A DNA stretch of 64,000 bases from Ascarosepion bandense (Eukaryota; Mollusca; Cephalopoda; Sepiida; Sepiidae), in NCBI GenBank assembly GCA_037127315.1, contig JBBBDQ010000351.1:334001-398000 (forward strand), read 5' to 3'. The position numbers and the translations under genes were made by a program. A model generated the notes under the pieces. It saw only the letters and a program-made list of their open reading frames with translations. It had not been told where the DNA came from and did no database searches. This document shows, one piece after another, positions 43,920 to 55,455 of the stretch. Numbering within the stretch: the stretch's first letter is position 1; each line of letters begins with the position of its first letter.

Positions 43920-44310
43920 ACCCCATGCAAGGCAGTGACACCACTAAGACATAAGAGGCTACTGGGATTGAAAGAGAATGAAAAAGACTTTAGAAGGAAC
44001 TGGAAACCTAATCCTAAACAGGAAATAACAGATAAACTTCTACTCCTGTTTAAAAGACAGGGGAGGTGTGTGAAACATGATAGGGAAACCTATCTACATC
44101 TATCACCGAAAAATGAAAAAACGGTAAATAAAATGTCAGAATTTAGGTAGAGACATTAGAAGTATAGAGTTGAAGTAGACTTTAGAAAGAACCGGAAACC
44201 CAATCCTAAACAAGAAACAATGAGTAAACCTTTACTCTTATTCAAAAGACCAAGGAGGAGTGTAAACATATCTACTCCTATTGAGGAAAATGTACAATTT
44301 TTTCTAGGTA
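43920..44310 (+). repeat. Dispersed repeat F, two units
   Basis: A unit with CCATGCAAGGCAGTGACACC, CTAATCCTAAACAGG and TTCACC-like blocks is followed by a second partial unit (44190-44285). It is the same family as 47285-47650. The block resembles a LINE B 3' tail end followed by an unassigned segment. Confidence 0.45.
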
Positions 44311-44481
44311 AGAAGGCCAAGGCCTTCCCCATATTTTTATGTGCTTCAATTATCTCCAATTTGACTATAATTTAACCTCATATTAATTGATCCTGACATT
44401 AAAACACTTTGGGAATCTGCACAAATAAAGTAATCAATATAATAAAAAATAAAAGGTAACTTAGAATTTAGCAAATCTATA

Positions 44482-44684
44482 TCTATAAAAGTGACGAGGG
44501 TGGACGTTGTGTAAGTATTTGTTTGTTTGATAGATTCAACTTAGCGTCTGCATTTTGCGGTCTAGCTTGACGGGAGTTGCGTTCAGATGTAGATCAAAAT
44601 TTTAGAATGCTAATAAAACCCTGAAATTTTTCAGAAAGCCAAAATTAGGGGTAGAAAAATATATAATTTCACCCCACAAAGTCA
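44482..44684 (+). mobile_element. Helitron-like element (family 3), 3'-truncated
   Basis: It begins TCTATAAAAGTGACGAGGGT like the complete short copy at 44851, but breaks off into the hairpin module at 44685. Confidence 0.45.
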
Positions 44685-44738
44685 GGGATCAGTTTATGTA
44701 TTGATTATGATATAGAATCAATCACTCCACTTTATATT
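44685..44738. repeat. Solitary copy of the LINE A tail hairpin
   Basis: ACAAAGTCAGGGATCAGTTT and the complementary ATCAATCACTCCACTTT flank an AT loop. Unlike other copies, it has no LINE A sequence around it. Confidence 0.55.
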
Positions 44739-44785
44739 ATCTATCTATATATGTTGCCCTCCCCCTTCCACCATAATCCAATAGA

Positions 44786-44855
44786 GACATACTACATTGT
44801 TATCTATGTTACATTCTACATTGTTATCTATGTTACATTCTACATTGTTATCTAT
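44786..44855. repeat. 24-bp tandem repeat
   Basis: TACATTGTTATCTATGTTACATTC-type units repeat about 2.8 times and run directly into the Helitron-like element at 44851. Confidence 0.8.
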
Positions 44856-44966
44856 AAAAGTGATGAGGGTGGACGTTGTGTAAGTATTTGCTATGTAAAT
44901 TCATCATATGTTTTTTATTCCTATTATTCTTTAAACTACCCAAGTGAAACCAGGCTAAACTGCTAG
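44851..44966 (+). mobile_element. Short Helitron-like element (family 3)
   Basis: TCTATAAAAGTGATGAGGGT at the start and CCCAAGTGAAACCAGGC then TAAACTGCTAG/T at the end. At 116 bp it is much internally deleted. Confidence 0.55.
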
Positions 44967-45245
44967 TTCAACAATAAAGTAATGAAACCTAGCTACACAT
45001 TTACCACTGCACTTAAATTGCGATACTAAAGAGAAAAGGTCATAAGAAAAATTTCTATAGAAAAGGCACAGGGAAGCAGTGAGAAAGTGACTGAAGTTGA
45101 GATGCCGGGTCTGGATCAATACTATTACAGATTCTTCTTCAGATTGTGTCAAGAATCTCTAGATACATAATAGATGCACCAGACCAGATGTGACGACAAT
45201 ATTCAATGCACAAATGAATGATAGACTGATAAAGTTGCAAAAGAG
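44955..45245 (-). pseudogene. LINE family B fragment
   Basis: The minus frame contains TASLCLFYRNFSYDLFSLVS, then VARFHYFIVELA. It corresponds to the (V)ASLSLFYKYxHGxCSxEL block of family B. Truncated on both sides. Confidence 0.6.
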
Positions 45246-45634
45246 ATTCAGGTGAGAAATATTGTCTATCACCTCACAGTGAAAAAAAAGTTGTCCATTG
45301 TTGTCTCTACAGCAGAAAGATATAATTTAAAACTAAACACAGTAAAAAAAAATTTAAAGGTTGTCATGATTTTCATCTTGTATCATAAACAATGATTGAA
45401 ACATGAAACTAGACTTTGATGAGAAATAGTCATAACAATAAATAAACCAAAAAATACACTGGAATGATTTTGTAGTGTTTTCAAAATTTTTCACCAATGA
45501 CTGATATTGTGACTAATACCAACAAAACAAAATAGCAGTCATTAATACGAAACTGAGAAATCTGAAACATCTGTCTAAATAGAAAGAAAATGGCTTATTT
45601 TTTCTTTTTTTAACTCATAGCTTATGGGGAGATT

Positions 45635-45885
45635 GGTTGATTGACACGTAATGATGAAGGAGGGTTTGGCGAATATAATACTCACAGGATGGATAGAGGG
45701 AAAGAGAGACAGGGGAAAGCAGTGCAAGACATATTTGATAGGCTTGAGCTGATGGATGGCAGAACTGAGTTTGGGAGAGATACCAAAACGAAAAATATTA
45801 AGAGCGATGAGGGATGGAGCAAGTGGAAGTCTGTGATTGCCTACATCCTTAAGGGACACGGTACATAAAGAAGAAAAAGAGTTGT
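45635..45885 (+). pseudogene. LINE family A 3' fragment
   Basis: The frame contains MDRGKERQGKAVQDIFDRLE and KWKSVIAYILKGHGT at the end. Only the last ~80 codons and the 3' end remain. Confidence 0.65.
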
Positions 45886-46758
45886 AATCTAAAGGGAGAA
45901 AATTGTAAGTTGGACCAGTCTGTAGTTCAATTTACTTAACGAAGAGGGAATTAAGGTGCATCTCTCTGTATAAATATGGAATTTCTTGTATTACACAGGT
46001 TACTGAGAATGATTCTCTCTTGTATTACACAGGTTACTGAGAATGATTCTGTCTGTGTAGTCTGTGTTATTGGAAATAAGCCAAGATAATAAGGTAGTGC
46101 AGAAAATCTCTCGGCTCTCTGTATAAATATGGAATTCGTTACTTGTTTGTTCCCTTCTGTGAAAAAGAGATCACTCTTATAGTGTGTATATATAAACTTG
46201 TAACCACGAGTTATGGCCCTTGATATAGGATGTTTTTGATGAGATTCTTATGGGGTGTGAAATAAAAAAAAAACAAAGTGTCACTGCATGATGTGGACAC
46301 TGTGTATACGAACTTGAAATAAACAACTGTTATGTGGATCACCTTATCTTTCATACTGAAACACTCCATGTTGAAATATTACAGCTCAATTTCTATATGT
46401 ATTAATAAGCTGACAAAATCTCTAGAATGAATTGGCTGAAGTGTGATAATAGCTTGATCAAGTTCAGTGGTACAAATGATTATTGGTACATGAGCTGACT
46501 TTATATCAAAATAAGAAGCGATATCAGAAGATAGAACCACCAATGATCAATGTCGCTCACCTTTAGCTCTCTGCAGGTAACTTTTTGCCAAGAAAATGTT
46601 AGTCCTGTTCATGCAAGTTGAATTTGAATTTCTTATTTGTGCAGTCATATCCTTCTATGGCAACACTTAAAACAATCTAGACTGAAATTGAGAGCAAGGC
46701 TACTGCACTTCCAAATATATAGAACTAATATATGAAATACTATATTTTGAGAGGATTC

Positions 46759-46834
46759 TATGTAGAATAAAAGGGAAAGTAATAGTAATGAATGATACAG
46801 AGTATTAAATGTTAAGTTTCACTGATCTAGTATT
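46759..46834. repeat. 76-bp direct repeat, left copy
   Basis: It is nearly identical to 47139-47214. The two copies directly flank the family-1 SINE at 46835-47138. Confidence 0.8.
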
Positions 46835-47138
46835 GGATGTACAATGTGGTACAGTGAATATCAACTTGGAATGACAAATCGGGGTGCTGAGTTTGAATTC
46901 CAGTTAAATTCCTTGCATCTACCTATGCACAAATACCCTTGGGAAAGGTATAAAAACATTTTTTTCTCCAGTTATGGGTTAAATAATTGAACAGATTCTA
47001 TAGCCTTGGCTGGAAACCAGTCTACTGCAGAAAGCAATGGCAACCTATTGCGGGGTAATCTTCTGCCCAGTCAGTCATGTCTCTTTTGTGACATGATCGC
47101 CCAAAGCATGTATCACATATGGCACTTAACTGACTGAC
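46835..47138 (+). mobile_element. SINE family 1 between 76-bp direct repeats
   Basis: It has GGATGTACAATGTGGTACAG at the head, a B-box-like GAGTTTGAATTCC, the usual body blocks, and GGCACTTAACTGACTGAC at the tail. Confidence 0.8.
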
Positions 47139-47214
47139 TATATAGAATAAAAGGAAAAGTAATAGTTATGAATAATACAGAGTATTAAATGTTAAGTTTT
47201 ACTGATCTAGTATT
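47139..47214. repeat. 76-bp direct repeat, right copy
   Basis: It matches 46759-46834 with a handful of substitutions. Confidence 0.8.
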
Positions 47215-47284
47215 TCTTATATACAGTAGCGGCCATAATATAAGTAACAGAAACAACAAAAACATAATTTTTTTTTTTTTTAAT

Positions 47285-47650
47285 CATATCACCCCAAGCA
47301 AGGCGGTGAGGCCACTGATGTGCATGGGGCTACTTAAGAGTAAAATGATTGGAAAAGAGAAAGCCGGGAACCACATCCTAAACAGGAAACAAGGGATGAA
47401 CCTCTTCACCTGTTCAAAAGATGTGGGTGGAGTGTGAACCGGACAATAGTTAAGTCTATCTACTCCAATTGAGTACAAAAAAAAAAAAAGAGAAAAGAAA
47501 AAAAAAGTGAAAGAAGATTGGAAAAAAAAAAAAAAAAGCAGGGAACCACATCCTAAACAGGAAACAGGGGATGAGCCTCTTCACCTGTTCAAAAGACGTG
47601 GGTGGAGTGTGAACCGGGTGATAGTTAAGTCTATCTACTCCAATTAAAGT
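47285..47650 (+). repeat. Dispersed repeat F, tandem pair
   Basis: The GGGAACCACATCCTAAACAG block starts near 47366 and again at 47541, a period of 175 bp. Both units run to GTTAAGTCTATCTACTCCAA. A-runs lie between them. Confidence 0.65.
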
Positions 47651-47659
47651 CTATCTATA

Positions 47660-50190
47660 TGTGTATTACTTAAAAAGTAATGCACGGTTAGCAATGAAAT
47701 TTTTACCGAGTAAAGATTAGGGTGTAATGCATAAATATTATACAAAGTTACAAAAATTTACATTTATTTCCATGTATGCCTGTCTGTTAGTGTGGATATC
47801 CAATCTCTGTTGTAGACTCCTGCTTTAGCATATTTATGTTTGTTCAACACCCATGTAGCCATCTTGTTTATACTATAACTGTCCTGAGCAAACTTAAGTT
47901 ACAGTTACTTGTGAGAGATTTATAACTCTAAGTAAATAATTACAAACTCTCAAACATTTGTATATACAGAAATAATCATAAAAATGAGAAACAGCAAGAC
48001 ATGGAAGTAACAAAACGAGTATTATTTATTATCTGGTTGCTACGTGGTGTTGGAGAAATGAGAGATAAGATACTGAGTAAAATTGTGAGTTTAGGGTCTA
48101 ATGCATATCAAACATGGATTGGAATCTGACAGAAAGAATAAGCAAAGTGTATGCAGTCTTTCTTGTATGTTTTTTTTTTATAGATGTGTATAATGAATGT
48201 TCAGAAAATTTAGAAAATACAAGAATTGTTTGTGGTTTTCTTACCTGAAATGTTTGTTGAGTGCTAAGAGATAAATATTACTATTATTTTCTGAAAAGAA
48301 AAAGGAGCTGAAATTTTACTTGATGCATGTGTTAATGATCTGTCTGTGTTGACTGCTTGTCTGATAGTGAGAATGTCATGTGTTTGTGTCGAGGAGAAAA
48401 GCAGGGTTGATTCTCATTAGTTTAGAAAGTGTGAATTAATGATCATTATAATTGTTATAATTATTTTTGACACTTTGATTAATTTTTATTTATCTTTTAT
48501 GGACATGACAAAGTGGCAGTATAATTAATTTTTTATTTATGTATTTTTCTATGAAGATAACATATTGAACAGTGCCAGTTTAGTAAAACACTCAGTCACG
48601 ATGACTTGTTACTTTGTGTTAGCACAATCATTGATACCTTCCAAAGTCTTGTGTCCTCAATTTCAGCCACAAGGCTAGAGCCAACTGGCTTTCAGGCACT
48701 TGCCAACAGTGCCACATCTTGAGATTGTCTCCTGAGGACAATATTATCAAGATGTCACTGTCTTGACAAAATGACTATTGTAAGATTCAAATCTGGATCT
48801 CATGGTTGGAATGCTAATATTTTAACTGCTTGGCTATGCATTGATATATATTGATACACTATCTATGTATGTAAAGGGGTGATGCTGAAAAATACTCAGC
48901 CTGTTTCACTTCACAAAATCTGACCAAATGACCAAATAAGAGAATATTCCAAATTTTATTAAATCTCTTCTTGGTCAGGCTAACTTTTTATTCTTTTCAA
49001 ACAGAAAAAGAAATTCTTAAATTCATTTTTTTATAACTTTTCAGCACTCCCTCTGTAAGCAAAAATGTTTCTATAATAATTTTTTTCCAGGTTACATTGT
49101 ATTAAATGATTTTAACCTGAAGTGAGTTTGGATACAAAATTTTAAAAGACCCAAGAATGAAATGACATTTATATTTGTATTGACTCGAAGCAAGTTACCA
49201 TTTCTTTAAAGGTAACATTTATCAAACTTTTTTCCAAATTTTTAACAATCAGTTTTAAACTTGATTTATTTTCAAAGCTTTAGTTTTCTTTAGAACTTGG
49301 ATTTGTTTTTATTAAGAATTCTTAATTTAGTTGTTTTCCAAGAAATGATGTAAAAAAAAAAAAGAATACACCATTTTTTTTTTTTTTTAGATAGTTCATA
49401 CCAAAGGTGAATGTCCATGAATTTATGTATGCAAGCCTCAAAAGAAGAGGAAGGAAAAAAGTATAACTTGAATTTTTTTTCCTTGTGCACTAGAAACTGA
49501 ATGTGTGGTGTTAGTTTGTGGTTAAATTAATACAATTTGTTTTTGAAAAATATAACCATTTCAACCTTTCTTCAGAATCGTTAGACTTGTATATTTCCAG
49601 TTCTATTGGGTTGTCTGAAAAGTCTATGCTGATTTTTAAGGAAAATTCAAACACAAAATAAAATTATGCCATCAAATATTTATTTGACTAAATATGAACC
49701 AATTTGTCTACGGCTATATTGTGTTGAATTTATTGGGGGTACCTTGACACAAAACCTAAGAACACTTTAGAGTTCTATTGGAGTTCAGTAGAACTACTAG
49801 GCAGTTGATATTAGTCGGCAGTTAGCCGAATACTAAGGAGTCAGCTTTCAGTGGAAGATTACCAAGTTCTTAACATTTTGGGTGCGTTAAGATTGACCTA
49901 GCCAGATTATAACTTTCAGTGCGAAAACTACTCCACAACAAAAATAATCACCAAAAAACAAACTAGAAAAAATGGAAACTTAAGACAACCAAACAAAATA
50001 ATGATAAACATCAACATAGCAAGCATGTCTAACAAAATTATTCAATGAAACTTTTTTAAAGGACAATGAAAATATAGATATTAAAAACTATGCATCATAT
50101 AATTTTATTAACAAAAATCAAAATTAGAGCAAAATCAACTACAGATAGCGGCCATAAAAGCCTCACGACATAAAACCATCCCCATAAGCT
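47660..50190. other. No gene seen; one tRNA-like relic
   Basis: Mostly AT-rich unassigned DNA. A short segment near 49735-49775 (GGTACCTTGACACAAAACCT) matches the middle of Helitron family 1 on the minus strand. A SINE relic lies at 48590-48845. Confidence 0.4.
48590..48845 (-). repeat. tRNA-derived SINE, diverged (third type)
   Basis: The minus strand starts TGCATAGCCAAGCAGTTAAA (A-box-like) with a degenerate B box CCAGATTTGAATCTTA. The remaining 200 bp resemble a SINE body (GAGACAATCTCAAGATGTGG), but this type has no second copy here. Confidence 0.4.
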
Positions 50191-50197
50191 CAGTTTC

Positions 50198-50893
50198 TTC
50201 TTTTATGTGCACTGTTCTTTCAGGACGTAGGCGATCATGGCTTTCCACGTCTCCCTATCCCTGGTGGCTCTTAGCATGCTTTCTCCTGTTATACCATGCA
50301 ACCCCCATTCTGTCATCCACCTGCTCAAGCCCGTAAATCTAGAATATATATATATATAGAACCTAGCATAGCCACAAAATGAGGAATCAGTTTATATATT
50401 GAGTATAATGTAGATTTGATCCCCCACTTTATATTCACATAATAATTTCTTATAAACAATTGGCATATATCTTCTTCTTCTATGTGCCCTGTTCTTTCAG
50501 GACGTAGGCGATCATGGCTTTTCACATCTCCCTGTCCCTGGTAGCTCTTAGCACGCTTTCTCCTGTTGCACCATGTAATCCTCGTTCCGTCATCCACCTG
50601 ATCAGGTCCTTCAAATATGTTATCCGCTGCTTACCTCTGTCTCTTTTTCCCTCTATCTGGCCTGTTAGTAACAGGTTCTCCAAGCCCTCCTTCCTCACTG
50701 CATGTCCCAGGAACTTTAGTTGTCTCTTCCTGACGCTCAGTATTAATTTCCTTTTCGTTTCTATCCTTTCTAAAACCTTGTCATTGCTCACATGCTCAGT
50801 CCATGATATCCGCAGCATCCTTCTGTAGAACCATATTTCAGCTGTTTCAAGTTTTTCCTTAATCTTTGAAGATATTGTCCAACATTCACAATT
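50198..50893 (-). pseudogene. LINE family A fragment with duplicated 3' tail
   Basis: The minus frame carries CWTISSKIKEKLETAEIWF, YRRMLRISWTEHVSNDKVLE and RKRQLKFLGHAVRKEGLENL. It is the best-preserved family-A C-terminus in the window, from about 50890 down to 50482. A second tail unit (50198-50340) follows, offset 277 bp, with the hairpin module between them. A different LINE fragment abuts it at 50891. Confidence 0.75.
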
Positions 50894-51247
50894 TACATTC
50901 CTCATAATGATCCTATAGATGGAACTGAATTAGATAAACTACTGAAACAGCTCTCAAAAACATTTATTTTATTGGGAGACTTTAAAAGCCATAACATCAT
51001 ATGGGGTTGCAAAAATACTGACCAGAAGGGGAAGACTTATGGAAAATTTAATGGATCATTAAAAACAATATATGCCTATACAATGACAAGTCATATACCA
51101 GTCTCCACCACAATAGCAATAACCTTAAATGATCCTGCAACATACCTAGACTATAACTGGAATGTACATTATGATACATGTGGTAGTGATTACTTTCCAG
51201 TTGTGTTGAAAAACTCTGGATCTTTGCCTGATGAAGAAAAGAAGTAG
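50891..51247 (+). pseudogene. LINE endonuclease (APE-type) domain fragment
   Basis: The open frame starts IYIPHNDPIDGTELDKLLKQ and continues SKTFILLGDFKSHNIIWGC, ending with YLDYNWNVHYDTCGSDYFPV. These are the GDFNxHNxxWG and GSDHxP motifs of the APE-like endonuclease in Jockey/R1-type LINEs. The active-site Asp and Asn region has K where N is usual (GDFK), so it is decayed. It meets LINE A on the opposite strand with no spacer. Confidence 0.7.
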
Positions 51248-51529
51248 TCTTAGCAAGAATTGTTCATACCAATATTATACATTCATTTTTTTCTAAAAGA
51301 TAAGGATCCACAAATTTGTCTCTATCTGTAAATGCCTTTGTAAGGTGAATTGCCTTGAAGAACTTTTAAAAAACATTAATGAAAAAACGATCTTGATGTA
51401 CTTGAGCAAAAGTAAATTATATGCCAAACATTAACTCAGACAACTTCACAAACTAATAAACCAGTTTTCAACAATACTTCACAAATTATAAACTTAAAAC
51501 TTCCAAGGATATTATTGAATAAAAATCTG

Positions 51530-51820
51530 TTTTTCAGCATTAAATGATCTACAAGGGTTGATATGCTGGTAAAACAAACAAACCCAATCAGTTAAAAATA
51601 GACATTTTTTTTTCTTGTAATGGAAAGGGGATTTTGGAAAACTTATGATACGGCGTCAAAGAGGATACTTTGCCAATCACAACAATCTTAAATTATTCAA
51701 ATATAGGATCAACCATTATCTTTCTCACATGACAAATCTGTGCCTCTTATTCTGTAACCACCTATTGTGAGTGGCTCTTGGGCCTTGTACAGGGTGAAAA
51801 TCATTGTAAATAATAAAAAA
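51530..51820 (+). pseudogene. LINE family B C-terminal tail relic
   Basis: It includes LKLFKYRINHYLSHMTNLCL-type coding remnants and the GAGTGGCTCTTGGGCCTTGT, then ACAGGGTGAAAATCATT end. Confidence 0.5.
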
Positions 51821-51824
51821 ATAT

Positions 51825-53140
51825 GTGCCACTTTCCAAAATCTAAACAAATAATCAAAATATCTGAATTTTTTTAATCATTCCATGTGTGGGCTGAGAAC
51901 TTTTTAACACCCCTTGCATATTCCTGGCATTTTTTATCAATGTCTAAATGATGATGAATTGTAAAATGATTTATTCTAATGGAACTTTCATTCTAGTTAT
52001 CTACGCTCTCAGAAATCTCTGTCATATTCATTAGTATAATGACATTTACTTACAAGTAGTTTCCTTTAAAGTTCATTTAAACTTTGAACAACTTTCAATT
52101 TCCCAGACTTTTTATTTATCTATTATTATTAGTATAATTTTATTTAAAATATTTCCAAACCAAAAGCAAACTTAACAGGAGATTTCATTTCACAGCAAAA
52201 TCTTCTCAAAAATTTAAACACTTGTGTAATCTGATATGGTAAGATGGTGGTCTGTTAAAATCACTGAAGCAGCAGATATTTTTTCATGAACATTAAAATA
52301 TAAAATTTCTAAAAAAATTATACCACATGCTATGAAAACAAGTAAATTTAAATCATTATAACTTCAAACAGATTATAAGTTCCCTTGACAATATTTACAT
52401 TCCTTTTTATTATACCTTGTGTGTGTCTATAAGAACCATGTAGAGTTCAATCCTTATAGCATGCCACATACATATCTTCAAACTTGATAATGGTAATTTT
52501 TTTATATATAATTAATATTTTAGAATAAAATATAATTACTAATAATTTGATAATTTTTAAAGTCAAGACTAAGTTTCATTAAATATATTTACATAAATGG
52601 TCAATTAAAAGCATTCTTTATTGCAATTTTAAGTGTTATAATAAAAAAATGTTTCAATAAGCATAATTTGAGGTTGCTGGCTAAAATTTGGTTTTGATGT
52701 TCATCTATCTCAAATGTGTTTCTTTGAAATCACTTTCTCTTTAAGTATTTTCTTTATTTTGTTACTATTTTATCCATTTCTATTTCATGTTTATATTAAT
52801 GCTAGTATCTGTATGAAAAGATGGGATTATTAAAGTGTATGAATGAACACTTCTGTGTCAGATCAGTTTGGCCTGTAATTAGTGTCTCATCTCTACAAAA
52901 ATGGTTGTACATGCATGTGGATTTAAGCACGTTTTATTAAATAGGAAAATGTTTGATACGTCTTTTGATGAGTTTCTCCTCGTTGAATAAGTTGTTTGAT
53001 ATAAGGTATAAATATGTTATAACATTTTCCAAAAGTGTATATAATGTTCTGAATACTTTTGACTATTGTTTATCATTGCTAAGGTTTTGATTGCTTGTTT
53101 TTTGACGGCTTGCTAACCTTGCCTACCATTAGAATGAATG
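51825..53140. other. No gene or repeat recognised
   Basis: AT-rich unassigned DNA with only short chance open frames. Confidence 0.4.
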
Positions 53141-53149
53141 ATGCTAGTC

Positions 53150-53650
53150 TCCTAGAGAGCAACACTTGGTCTCACTCTCTCAAATGACCTCAGATAGAAT
53201 GACTACATTGAATCTATAGCTACATCTACTGCTAGCAAGGTTGGTTCACTGTATTGGGCCAGGAAGTTTTTCTTGTCAAAAGCAATTCTGCACATTTATA
53301 AATCTACTATTTGTTTGTGTACTGAATACTATTGTCATATCTGGTTGGGTGCATCTTGAGGCTCTTGATAAAATCTAAAGACGGATTTGCAATATAATCA
53401 ATCCTGACTTGGCAGACCACCTTTGGCCACTTTCTCACTGACATGATGTGGCTTCTTTCTGTCTTTTGTATGCTTCCCTGATAGATATAATCTCTAAAGT
53501 TTTAAATGCAATGTTAATTGTATCTTTCATCTCCTTGATTCCCATCTATCTCTTATATTTTCTTCAACACCCCCCCCCCTGTACATTTTTTATTCTCTCA
53601 CTGTAACCCCCAGCACATCAGTACTTTGTTTGGGGTGAAATGATTATAAA
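53150..53650 (+). pseudogene. LINE family B fragment
   Basis: It shows the AAKxVGSLxxARxF region (CAAGGTTGGTTCACTGTATT) and TTTGGCCACTTTCTCACTGA, then a tail with CACATCAGTACTTTGTTTGG. It is badly frameshifted, with a C homopolymer at 53570-53579. Confidence 0.55.
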
Positions 53651-53774
53651 AAAGGAACCATTTGTGAAGTATTTAATACTTAAACATATTTTTTATTATT
53701 TATACTATTTACATTGTTGCCCTCAGCAATCCAAACAGTGTAAATAATTACAATAGCTCATCTCAGGAATATAT

Positions 53775-53825
53775 AGAGGTCTTGAAGAAGGCCAGCATGT
53801 ACAATAGTCAAAATATCGTGAACAT
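53775..53825 (+). ncRNA. Hammerhead-like motif, tandem unit 1
   Basis: TTGAAGA (53782-53788) replaces CTGAAGA, and TCAAAAT replaces CCGAAAT. The GTGAAC stem I strand is kept. Probably inactive. Confidence 0.35.
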
Positions 53826-53903
53826 GGCAATAAAGATGAGGACAACAATCTAAACAATGTAGATTGTGTAAATAATTACAAAACCTCATCTCAGGAATAT
53901 ATA

Positions 53904-53952
53904 GAGGTCTTGAAGAAGGCCAGCATGCACAATAGCTGAAATGTCGTGAACA
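53904..53952 (+). ncRNA. Hammerhead-like motif, tandem unit 2
   Basis: TTGAAGA (53910-53916) and GAAA (53938-53941) followed by TGTC and GTGAAC. The C3-to-T change should block catalysis. Confidence 0.4.
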
Positions 53953-54031
53953 TGGCAATAAAGATGAGGACAACAATCTAAACAATGTAGATTGTGTAAA
54001 TAATTACAATACCTCATCTCAGGAATATAGA

Positions 54032-54079
54032 CAGGTCCTGAAGAAGGCCAGCATGTACAATAGCCGAAATGTCGTGAAC
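54032..54079 (+). ncRNA. Hammerhead motif, tandem unit 3 (core intact)
   Basis: CTGAAGA (54038-54044), stem II GGC/GCC, GAAA (54066-54069), TGTC and GTGAAC (54074-54079) all present. Only the 5' strand of stem I (CAGGTC) has lost complementarity to GTGAAC. Confidence 0.5.
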
Positions 54080-54130
54080 ATGGCAATAAAGATAAGGACA
54101 ACAATCCAAACAATGTACAGGGAGGGGAAA

Positions 54131-54230
54131 GGATAGTAAAAAAACAAACACTGCTAAGACCTTCAACGGATAGGAAGTTGTGGAGAGCCATGATCAACTT
54201 ACCTAACGAGGAACAAGGTATATAAAGAAA
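54131..54230 (+). repeat. LINE family A 3' end relic
   Basis: It has CACTGCTAAGACCTTCAACG, AGGAAGTTGTGGAGAGCCAT and a degenerate CCTGAAG-type end. Confidence 0.55.
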
Positions 54231-54724
54231 GATATATCTACTATTAGGCATATTCTATTAACTTTGGGAGAACAAAATGCTAGATTTTATTCAAATGTCA
54301 AGTCTTGTGTTTGGCTGAAAACTCTCACTGAATTCATATTAAAAAGAAATATATCGACAAGTCTTGTCCCATAATGTCTAAGCTGAAATGATCTGTGTCA
54401 GACTGTAAAACTAGTGTCAAAATATGCAGATCTTTCTCTTGCAATCAATATCAAAAGTTGTGCTGTTGGTTGGAATCTAGCTGAAAATTGTTGTTGGTTC
54501 CACAAATGGCATTTGTGATGATCCAGCAGTTCATTCTTTGAATTTTAAAGTTACTTGGAGTCTTGTGTTTGGAATCTTTTAATTCTGCAGACTTTATAAG
54601 CTTTAACACTAGAAAATAACCAGCAAATAAAATGGTTACTTTTTTAGATCATGGATTTTATGTGTATGTAAATGGAATCACTAGTTAATTCTGAGTCAGT
54701 ATTTGGATTGTTTAACAGTAAAAA

Positions 54725-55045
54725 ATACATTTGATTATAGAAGGTTTTGGAGAGGATGCAAATGAAAATGAAACTTATATTTAGCATCTGAAAGAGACAG
54801 CTGAGGTTTCTGAGATACATAATAAGGAAGGAGGGTTTGGAGAATCTAATCCTCACATGATAGAGGGAAAGAGAGACAGGGGAAAGCAGTGCAAGATATA
54901 TCTGAAGGCTTGAGCAAGTGGATGGCTGAACAGGGTTTTGGAGAGATACCAAGAGGAAAAGAGTTGCATGTGACAAGGAATAGGGGCAATTAAAAGTCCA
55001 TGATCGCCCACATCCTGAAGGAATATGGCACATATAGAAGAAGGA
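54725..55045 (+). pseudogene. LINE family A 3' fragment
   Basis: It shows the GGAGAGGATGCAAATGAAAA start, LRFLRYIIRKEGLENLI-like frame, GAGGGAAAGAGAGACAGGGG, and CATCCTGAAGGAATATGGCA end. Frameshifted. Confidence 0.65.
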
Positions 55046-55455
55046 AAAGCGCAGAATGTGATATCTAACTGCAGACAGGTAACAACTTCATTTGCTCAGA
55101 TTGATAAAATTGCTCAGCCACCAATGAACTTGAAATATGAACGAGAGGGGAACAGACAGATTTTATGGCTCAGAACATCATAAAAAAATGTGTAAGCACA
55201 AATGTTTCATTCTTTCATACACGCACTTTGTCAAATCCAAGTTGTGTTTATGATGTTACTTTCTTCACTAATTATATTTTTGACAGGTTTTCAATAGTCG
55301 TCAATCAGATATTTTTTTGTTGCAAGAGCCAATTAAAAATGCAATTTAATGAGGTTATAGCGAAGATGCTTCTTTTTTTTTGCATTCTGCAGTCTTCTTG
55401 CATGTTGTTCAAAGAATCAAGTTTTTTTATTCTCCTATATCAATTTATGGGAGAA

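Larger units (their letters stand above)
53731..54118 (+). repeat. Three 128-bp tandem units, each with a hammerhead-like motif
   Basis: The CTCATCTCAGGAATATA block starts at 53757, 53885 and 54013, giving a period of exactly 128 bp twice. Each unit has (C/T)TGAAGAAGGCCAGCATG, a G/CxAAAT core half, TCGTGAACATGGCAATAAAG and GACAACAATC. A partial unit precedes. Flanking tandem copies separated by a ribozyme motif resemble retrozyme or pseudo-LTR arrays. Confidence 0.85.
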
